Assembly (NCBI GenBank): GCA_949825025.1
Contig: OX463784.1
Span: forward strand, 9,741,431 to 9,805,430
Source: Siphlonurus alternatus
Taxonomy: Eukaryota > Arthropoda > Insecta > Ephemeroptera > Siphlonuridae
DNA length: 64,000 bases
Direction: 5' to 3'
In this document: piece after piece, positions 57,840 through 64,000 of the stretch
How positions within the stretch are numbered: the first letter of the stretch is position 1
Layout: each line of letters opens with the position of its first letter
Notes under the pieces: generated by a model
Databases searched by the model: none
What the model saw: the letters and a program-made list of their open reading frames with translations, nothing else
Told to the model about the DNA's origin: nothing
Made by a program: the position numbers and the translations under genes

Positions 57840-58005
57840 TTGCTCACACTTGCTCGGGAGCAAGCCTTGGTCTAACCACTGCTGTACATTGTTGCAGTAG
57901 TTTGTGATTAATAGTTATTGGGGCCAAATGGATACAGCTATGTGGTCACGAGTTCGAGACCTCAGGAGTACAGATGTTAGATAATATAATGATATACCAA
58001 GGTAT
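57840..58005 (+). mobile_element. tRNA-like SINE relic
   Basis: GTGGTCACGAGTTCGAGACC (about 57950-57970) is a B-box-like sequence. TTGGTCTAACCACTGCTG lies upstream. A related motif is found in reverse orientation near 66-92. Strongly decayed, with no visible tail. Confidence 0.4.
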
Positions 58006-58084
58006 GGAGTTGCAGCATGTAATACTGAACTATTAAATTTGTCTGTTATTCCTTTTAAATTATTATCGAGTTGAAATTAATTTT

Positions 58085-58340
58085 ATATTTTATTCGCTAT
58101 TAAGCTTTCTCCTCGTCCCTCCTATTTTGCACCATTTTAGAGGAAGAAAGAGGAAAAAAGAAAAAGAGGGAGGAATTACGTTTTCTTTCCTCTTATTAAG
58201 GATAAAATGTTAGAAATATTGTCTCTATTTCATCCTCATACTTTGAGCAAGGAGGAAATAAGATGTGTATTTGAGATAAAAGAATTAGGCTTAGACATAT
58301 TATAAAGGATGAGTTGAAGACGTAATTTTTCCATGTGTAC
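58085..58340 (+). repeat. Dispersed repeat T, long copy
   Basis: CCTATTTTGCACCATTTTAG, GAGGAAGAAAGAGGAAAAAA, GAGGAATTACGTTTTC, TTATTAAGGATAAAATG, ATTGTCTCTATTTCATCCTC, GCAAGGAGGAAATAAGATG, TGTATTTGAGATAAAAG and GATGAGTTGAAGACGTAAT. The most complete uninterrupted T copy, followed at once by another (58420). Confidence 0.7.
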
Positions 58341-58590
58341 TATTCAAATTTTCTGTTATAATTTTTGTATTATAAATTATTTTACTAAGTTCATATAAAT
58401 TTTATATTTTATTTATTTTTAACTCTCTCATTGACTTTTTTCATCTTATTTTGCACCAATTTGTAGGAAAAAATATGAGATTACGTCTTCTTTTCTTAAG
58501 CATGAAATACTAAAATGTTGTCTCCATTTTATTTTCACTTTGTTCGAGTAAGAAATAAAATGTGTTTTTGAGGTAAAAAGATACTTTGTA

Positions 58591-58958
58591 CACACCTCGC
58601 CTCTGAAAAGTTCCCTAGCTTCTGCAGCCTTATTAATCATCTGGGCTTGTGCAGTGACTGAATAATGTGAGACTGTTATTGTGACATTTTGTTTTATATA
58701 CATGTTTTTATTTTAGTTAAATACGTATATTTTTAAAAGGATATTTTACCACCTTGTGTGTATTGGTGCTCAATAGTGCCTTGTAAAATGTCCCATTTCA
58801 CCTCGTTTCTATTGTCATTTTCCTTTGTACATTGTAATTTGTACTAATGTTGGTGAAATAAATAAAAATAAATAAAATAAATCATGTCCCGTAAGAATAA
58901 CACAGGGCATGGTGATTAACAATGCTGCAGAAGGGAACTTTTCCAAGGCGATGAGTGT
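58591..58958. mobile_element. Family F element copy 2 with 8-bp target duplication
   Basis: Starts CACACCTCGCCTCTGAAAAG and ends CTTTTCCAAGGCGATGAGTGT (inverted termini), flanked by perfect 8-bp direct repeats ACTTTGTA (58583-58590 and 58959-58966). An 8-bp duplication points to the hAT superfamily. The interior pairs TCTGCAGCCTTATTAATCAT with ATGGTGATTAACAATGCTGC. A LINE 3' end lies inside, at about 58750-58884. The 85-codon ORF at its left edge is not supported. Confidence 0.78.
58750..58884 (+). repeat. LINE 3' end fragment inside F
   Basis: TGTATTGGTGCTCAATAGTG, CCTTTGTACATTGTAATTTG and ACTAATGTTGGTGAAATAAA followed by (AAATA)n. This resembles the tail of the minus-strand LINE remnant at 25061-25395. 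Confidence 0.45.
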
Positions 58959-59274
58959 ACTTTGTACTCTTTGTAGTATAAAAGGATAAGCTGAAGATGA
59001 AAATTTTCATCCATAAGGTTATTTTATATAATATTTTACATTAATTTTGCTTCAAAGTGTGTTCATGTATCAAACTCCAAAAAGGAAATAAAAAAACATT
59101 GTAGAATAAATTGCTTTTAAACCTGACCTGTTTAGCTTAGGTAACATGACCAATTGAATCCTCTAAGGATTATATTATGTGGTGACGTATATAGTTCGCA
59201 ACCCTCAAGCGTAGCTTTCATTTTTGAGGAAATTAATTCATAATATCAAATTTCAATATAAAGTGATAAACATA

Positions 59275-59487
59275 CAGTCAAATTGATTTAATATTACTTC
59301 CGGAAATAGCAGGAAGTGTGAAGTTTGCAGTTCTTCTGTTTGTAATTTGGTTTTGAAATTTTACATAATGGTTTGACGTAGAAATATTGAACTATATGTG
59401 AAACTGTAACGCTGAAATATGAATACGATGACTAGAATCATTACACTTCCGGCTACTTCCGGAGGAAATATCATGTAAATTTGACTG
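59275..59487. mobile_element. TA-flanked MITE, family M copy 3
   Basis: Starts CAGTCAAATTGATTTAATAT and ends ATCATGTAAATTTGACTG, with inner arms TACTTCCGGAAATAGCAGGA and TTCCGGCTACTTCCGGAGGA. TA on both sides (59273-59274 and 59488-59489). This copy defines the ends of family M and places it with Tc1/mariner-type MITEs. No ORF. Confidence 0.78.
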
Positions 59488-59494
59488 TACGTCA

Positions 59495-60560
59495 TGTTGA
59501 CTTCGGAAAGTTAAATTCCAATTTCTAATATACTGTCATTTACAGAAAACTCCCTTTGAGAATACTCTAAGTGATCTTACAAGTTAGATCTGTATATAGT
59601 TCATATAATATTACTTTCTTGGAAGCAAATTCAATTCAAAATAGCCTGGCATTTATACCGTGCGTCACGTACCTTTATGATACTAAGTACTTGATGTTTA
59701 CTGAGAGCTTTGTATCATATGTAGAGTCCTCCCGTATCAATTTGTATATTTGAGAACGGTTTGCACACTACTCATGTATCAGTTGGTTCTATTTGAAAAC
59801 GCTTTGCACTTTGCTAGTGTGTTTGTTGAGTTTATAAAATAATAAACTATATAAAATTCAAATAATTATTATTATTGTAAAATATTATTATTAAAGTAAG
59901 AATTGACTACTTAATTTTGTTTCAAATTTTTTATTGTCATTAGTCATGGTATGTTATTTTAATTATTCCTAGCAAGGGATCTATAAAATTGTATCGTATA
60001 CCCTTAAAATTCATGACTTCTGAACATTTTAAGGCCATTGGTGTTTTTTTGTTTTTGTTTTTTAAATCGTGTACACTTAAGTGATAATTGATCCTTATTC
60101 AGTTAAAAAAGTTAACCTTTTTATAAATATGTTTCATATATATATATATACATATATACTAATATGTATGTATGTATATATATATAATATAAACACATTT
60201 ATGACGTATGTAAATTTAATATTGCTGAATTCATATTTTTACTAATAATGTAGAAATTAATATTTAATCAATTCAAAGTCCATGCTCTTGTTTCAGTCAA
60301 GACCATTGAAAGGCTGTTTTATAATATTTTCATCGAAATTAACATAAATAATATATTAGATTGATTTTCCAATCAGAGTAAGAGAGAGAATCTTAAAATA
60401 AACCACTATTTAATTTAATAATTTCAAAATATTTTTGAATTTTCCACTATTTTATCCAATATTGTTACAGTATTATAATCATTTCTGGTTGGTTAATCAA
60501 CAGTTCCGACTCCAATATCGTAAATATACATTACTTTAATTAGCAGCACAATAATAATAA
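59495..60560. other. AT-rich DNA with TA tract
   Basis: TA/TATG repeats at about 60138-60186. The 60-codon ORF at 59571-59753 has no recognised domain. Confidence 0.45.
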
Positions 60561-60567
60561 AGGTTTC

Positions 60568-60999
60568 TTGTTCAGCCGCATGACTGTAGAGTACGTGACT
60601 ATATATATATATATTATATATATTATATTAACTAAACTTATGAAAATGCAGAAAAGTCTCTTAAAATGTATGAAAAAAGGGATAAAATTTGAGAGTAGTG
60701 ACAACGTGTTTTTATATTGGAAAATATTGCCGGTAAAGTTACAGTCTAAATATTCACTTATTGTGGAAAAATATTTTGATATAAATCATGGTGACTTAAG
60801 GGTACATAATTATCAGACTAGATTAATAGATAATGATCCATTGTTTACCCCTTTTAGAACAAATCGTTTTATGGAAAGAACATGGGATTATCTGATCCCA
60901 AGATTATGGAATGATATGCCTATTGAATTAAAAAATATTGTTTCCAAGAATGTAGTTAAAAAGAATATTAAAGCATGGCTATTAACGCTGACAAATTGA
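60568..60999 (+). pseudogene. Non-LTR retrotransposon reverse transcriptase, C-terminal remnant (CR1/jockey-like)
   Basis: A 143-codon open frame ending TGA at 60997-60999. About residues 80-143 carry the signature C-terminal tail of CR1/jockey-clade LINE reverse transcriptases: HNYQTR, then P.FTPFRTNRFMERTWDY, then PRLWNDMPIELKN and a basic KKNIKAWLL end. Catalytic motifs (such as the YADD box) and the endonuclease lie upstream in intact elements and are absent here, so the copy is 5'-truncated. The start ATG is only the first in the frame. The first 20 or so residues are a TA-rich low-complexity stretch that probably predates the insertion. The frame is uninterrupted across the conserved tail, so it is not very old. 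Its 3' UTR and poly-A follow at once. Confidence 0.78.
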
Positions 61000-61921
61000 T
61001 GGCAAAAAAAAAAAAAAATAAATAAATAAGAAAATAAATTATAAAAAATATATCTCTTGTGCTTGTTGTCTCAGCAATACTTTAAATTAACGTAGCAAAT
61101 CTTATGTAATAATTTTTTAAATCAAAAAGGTTCCATTTGTACATTCCTAATTAATTTCAGACAACTTCTTTTAGTGAAAAATTGCTGCAAGTTAAAGTAT
61201 AAGAAAAAATATATGATTTATTATTTTTTATAACATGAAATTTGATGGTCTTTGTTCTATTATTATTATGAATATATATTTTATTTGTATACATTACATA
61301 AAGTGCATGTATTGTTTTATGTTGATATTGTTCATGAAAATTCATAATTAGTATTAAATAATCTTTGATACAATGGTTATTTTACTGTGATGATTGTATG
61401 AGATGTAGCTTCGTTAATATTATTTTTGAATTTTTCAACTTTGTATTCCTGTACCAAATTTAATTTGATAAAAATTATAAGTTATTTTTTTTTCTCTCTA
61501 TGTGAAATTGTTTAAAATTCATAATTAGTATTAAATAATCTTTCATACAATGGTTATTTTACTGTGATGGTTGTGTGAGATGTAGTTTCGTTGGTATTAT
61601 TTATGACTTTTTTTTTTCATATTGTATTTAAAAAAGAAAATTCATAAATGGTATCAAATAATCTTTCATGCAATGGTTATGGTATTGTGATGGTTGTGTG
61701 AGAAGTAGTTTCGTTAGTATTTTTTATGAATTTATTTTTGACTTTTTTTGTGTCGTGGTAATATAAGATAATACAATTGTTTCATATCCATTTGCTATGA
61801 GCTTGATTGAAAATATTATTCTGTATATTTAATTTGCACCAGCCGGCAAGCTTTAAAAATATAAAGCTTTGGCTGGACAATAATGTATATGATTAAAATG
61901 AAATAAAAAAAAAAAAAAAAA
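61000..61921 (+). mobile_element. LINE 3' UTR with three tandem units, terminal hairpin and poly-A
   Basis: Downstream of the stop, a unit starting TTCATAATTAGTATTAAATA occurs at 61341, 61518 and 61641. Each has CAATGGTTATTTTACTGTGA-like and GTAGTTTCGTTAGTATT-like blocks, with lengths of about 177, 123 and 100 bp. Near the end, CCAGCCGGCAAGCTTTA pairs with TAAAGCTTTGGCTGG (61839-61876), a hairpin of the sort LINE reverse transcriptases recognise. A poly-A of about 17 nt ends the element at 61921. Confidence 0.7.
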
Positions 61922-62189
61922 TATTATAAACGAGTGTGCTAACTATAATTCGTGTAATATTTACGTGAAATTAATGAACTAATTTCATCGAGTCTATCTC
62001 GCAACACCAAAGGTCGGAGGTCAACACGGAGGGTAATTGAAATTGAAGGACAGCTTATTGTTTAAAATTTATCGTCTCAGAAAACACTGACATTTATTAG
62101 CAAAAACAATTTATATAATATATCTAAAATGTTATTTCCATAATAACTCATTACAAAATTCAATTTAATAACATTATATTAATGAGGTT

Positions 62190-62260
62190 TCAAAGTATTA
62201 TAGTATGTAATTAGTAAGTTAAAGTACCCAATAGGGATTGATTAAATAATAAAAATATGC
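62190..62260 (+). mobile_element. 5S SINE tail fragment
   Basis: GTATGTAATTAGTAAGTTAA, AGTACCCAATAGGGATTGAT and TAAATAATAAA match the tail of the 5S SINE at about 5375-5430. No head is present, so this is a 5'-truncated copy. Confidence 0.6.
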
Positions 62261-62336
62261 TATAGCTTCTGTGATTAAATTTATTTCAGAAAAAAAAAAT
62301 TGTTAATTAAATAAATCTTTTAACTATAGACAGAAT

Positions 62337-62362
62337 TTTATATATATATATATATATATATA
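62337..62362. repeat. (TA)n microsatellite
   Basis: About 26 bp of TA adjoining palindrome O. Confidence 0.85.
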
Positions 62363-62546
62363 GGATATAAATCACTCAGGCTTATACACCATCTTTATAA
62401 CATGCATTTTAAAGCAAATTTCAAACTCATGTGAAAAAGCTAGCATCGTACCCCCCCAGTGGTGCTAGCTTTTTGAAATGAATTTGAAATTTGCTTTTAA
62501 ATGCAAGTTATAAAGATGGTGTATAAGTCTGAGTAATTTATATTCT
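62362..62546. mobile_element. Palindromic element O
   Basis: ATATAAATCACTCAGGCTTA pairs with TAAGTCTGAGTAATTTATAT, ACACCATCTTTATAACATGC with ATAAAGATGGTGT, TAAAGCAAATTTCAAA with TTTGAAATTTGCTTTTA, and AAAAGCTAGCA with TGCTAGCTTTTT. A poly-C run sits at the apex. MITE-like; one copy. Confidence 0.72.
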
Positions 62547-62586
62547 ATATCTATCGCCATCTTCTCCCTCTTTACCTTTTCCCCTT

Positions 62587-62587
62587 T

Positions 62588-62650
<63 letters not shown>
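62587..62650. repeat. (TA)n microsatellite
   Basis: About 62 bp of alternating TA. Confidence 0.94.
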
Positions 62651-62652
<2 letters not shown>

Positions 62653-62654
62653 GT

Positions 62655-63040
62655 CGCGATTTACGATGGATTCCAGCTTTCTTACAATAACTACTTTTAA
62701 TGCCAGCCTATAAATCAATGGCGCTAACAAGGGTTATTGATAATCTGGATAATTTTCTGATTAACTCTTTTATGAATTGTCCCCAAAGTAATAGTTTTAA
62801 ACCACCATTTTTCCAGTATCCGCATTATGTAGGAAATTTTAATGTTCACTGATAAATTAATTGAGAATGAATCTTCTTAAAATTTTAATGAATTTATAAA
62901 AATTTAATAAATATAATAGATTATTCGGTTTCTCAATAACCACGCCGCGGTTAGAATCAGCCTAACTCAATGGAATACTAAGACACCTGATGCATGGATA
63001 GCTCTCTGCAAAACCCCTTCGTGAATCGCTCTCATTGTTG
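62655..63040. mobile_element. Family E relics
   Basis: 62657-62785 runs CGCGATTTACGATGGATTCC to TTTTATGAATTGTCCCC with GCGCTAACAAGGGTTATTG. 62930-63035 has GGTTTCTCAATAACCACGCC, AGCCTAACTCAATGGAATAC and CCTTCGTGAATCGC. Both contain E-type terminal (ATTCACGAA) and arm (TAACCACG) motifs in decayed form. Confidence 0.55.
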
Positions 63041-63044
63041 TAAT

Positions 63045-64000
63045 ATCTTCAAATAAGTAATAATATTATAATTTATTAAAAAATAAATTTAGAAAACTCC
63101 CTATGTTTTACTAAAAATTTTGAAATAATATTTTCAAAAACAAACTACTGCAGTGTTAAATGAGATTTCATGGAATAACATTATAGCTCATATAAACTTA
63201 TCCACTTCAGGTATTATAAACTTAGTGAAATAAATTATTATTCATGACCGTTTTTAAAAAACCTTAAATAGAACAAGTACTTTATATAGAGGTCAGCCAT
63301 AAAACAATTCATTACAAAAGTTACCCTTTAAACCACTGCAAAGATTATTTACATTTTATTCATATATATATTTTTTTTATGGTATTAATAATTATTAAAG
63401 TTATGACTTTTGTGGCAGTTTTTTTATAGTAAAATTTATATCTGACATTTATTACCATACATAAAATTATATTTGATTTATGAAAACACCGGAATTGTTT
63501 AAAGTATGTTTTAAAATAAACATGGTTTTTACTTGGTAATTGTGTCCTGCTTTTCAGATAAAAATTATTTATATTTTCCATAAGTTCACAATACATGTAC
63601 ATGATATACAAAGCTGTTATACATTTTTTTTATTTATTCTTATAAATTGATCAAAAATTATACCTTGACACATTAATTTGAATCTTATAAGTGTTATGGA
63701 TGCCATTTATAATTTATACTTAACAAGAAATGGTTTTAAAAATATACAATGATATTTTGGCACGTTAACGATCAGATAAGTCATTTGACTTCTCATTTCC
63801 TTAGCCTACTATGTATAGACAATCCATTGCGATTGAACGATACATTTTTATGCATGGTGCTGAAGACTACAATTTTATAAATTAAAATTTTACCAATTTA
63901 TAAGTGCAAAAATGTGCAAAAATAATTATTATTTTTTAAATAAAATATAATTTTAAATCAACAATTATTTAATTTTTAAATAAATAATAAATTTGTATTA
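63045..64000. other. AT-rich DNA, nothing recognised
   Basis: No gene seen. The 83-codon minus-strand ORF at 63360-63611 is lysine/isoleucine-rich without a known domain. Confidence 0.5.

Larger units (their letters stand above)
58420..59020 (+). repeat. Dispersed repeat T with F element inserted
   Basis: T blocks TTTTGCACCAATTTGTAGGA, GAGATTACGTCTTCTTTTC, ATGTTGTCTCCATTTTATTT and ATGTGTTTTTGAGGTAAAAA run to 58590. After the F element, T resumes with AAAGGATAAGCTGAAGATG (58978 onward), matching AAAGGATGAGTTGAAGACG in the previous copy. Confidence 0.7.

Overview
This is an AT-rich (roughly three quarters A+T by eye) eukaryotic nuclear window. I find no host protein-coding gene, rRNA or intact tRNA gene. 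The longest credible coding stretch is the 143-codon C-terminal remnant of a non-LTR retrotransposon (60568-60999). The rest is intergenic or intronic DNA filled with short interspersed elements, palindromic miniature transposons (MITE-like), LINE 3' ends, dispersed repeats and long microsatellites. The best taxonomic hint is a set of SINEs whose heads derive from 5S rRNA. Their box A region reads GATCACCGAAATCAAGC or GATCACCGAAGTC, which is the arthropod form of 5S rRNA. An arthropod is therefore my best guess; I cannot narrow it further.

Layout. 0-5.5 kb: a tRNA-headed SINE with a 13-bp target duplication (2.13-2.49 kb), two palindromes, one copy of a dispersed repeat (called W), a tetranucleotide microsatellite and a 5S-headed SINE. 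6-16.5 kb: more palindromes and a nested cluster at 9.9-10.7 kb. A 739-bp TA-flanked palindrome at 12.2-12.9 kb carries a 5S-type SINE at its apex. 20-31.4 kb: an opposite-strand 5S SINE, long GA tracts, a long palindrome with hammerhead-like core motifs (23.1-23.4 kb), nested T/G/H elements (24.4-24.9 kb) and a LINE tail. 31-54 kb: four related palindrome families (A, B, C and S) in many copies. 54-59.5 kb: TA-flanked mariner-type MITEs, tRNA-like SINE relics and an F element with an 8-bp duplication. 60-64 kb: the LINE remnant with a tandemly repeated 3' UTR, TA microsatellites and E-type relics.

How the parts relate. Families recur with shared termini and internal boxes, so the region can be read as successive insertion layers. 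Two patterns stand out. First, the palindrome TGACGTCA (the CRE/ATF site) occurs 12 times, where base composition predicts well under one, and most copies lie in palindromic elements. Second, several palindrome families keep their ends and/or hairpin apex while the arms diverge between copies yet stay self-complementary. Family letters (A, B, C and so on) are my own labels, not database names.
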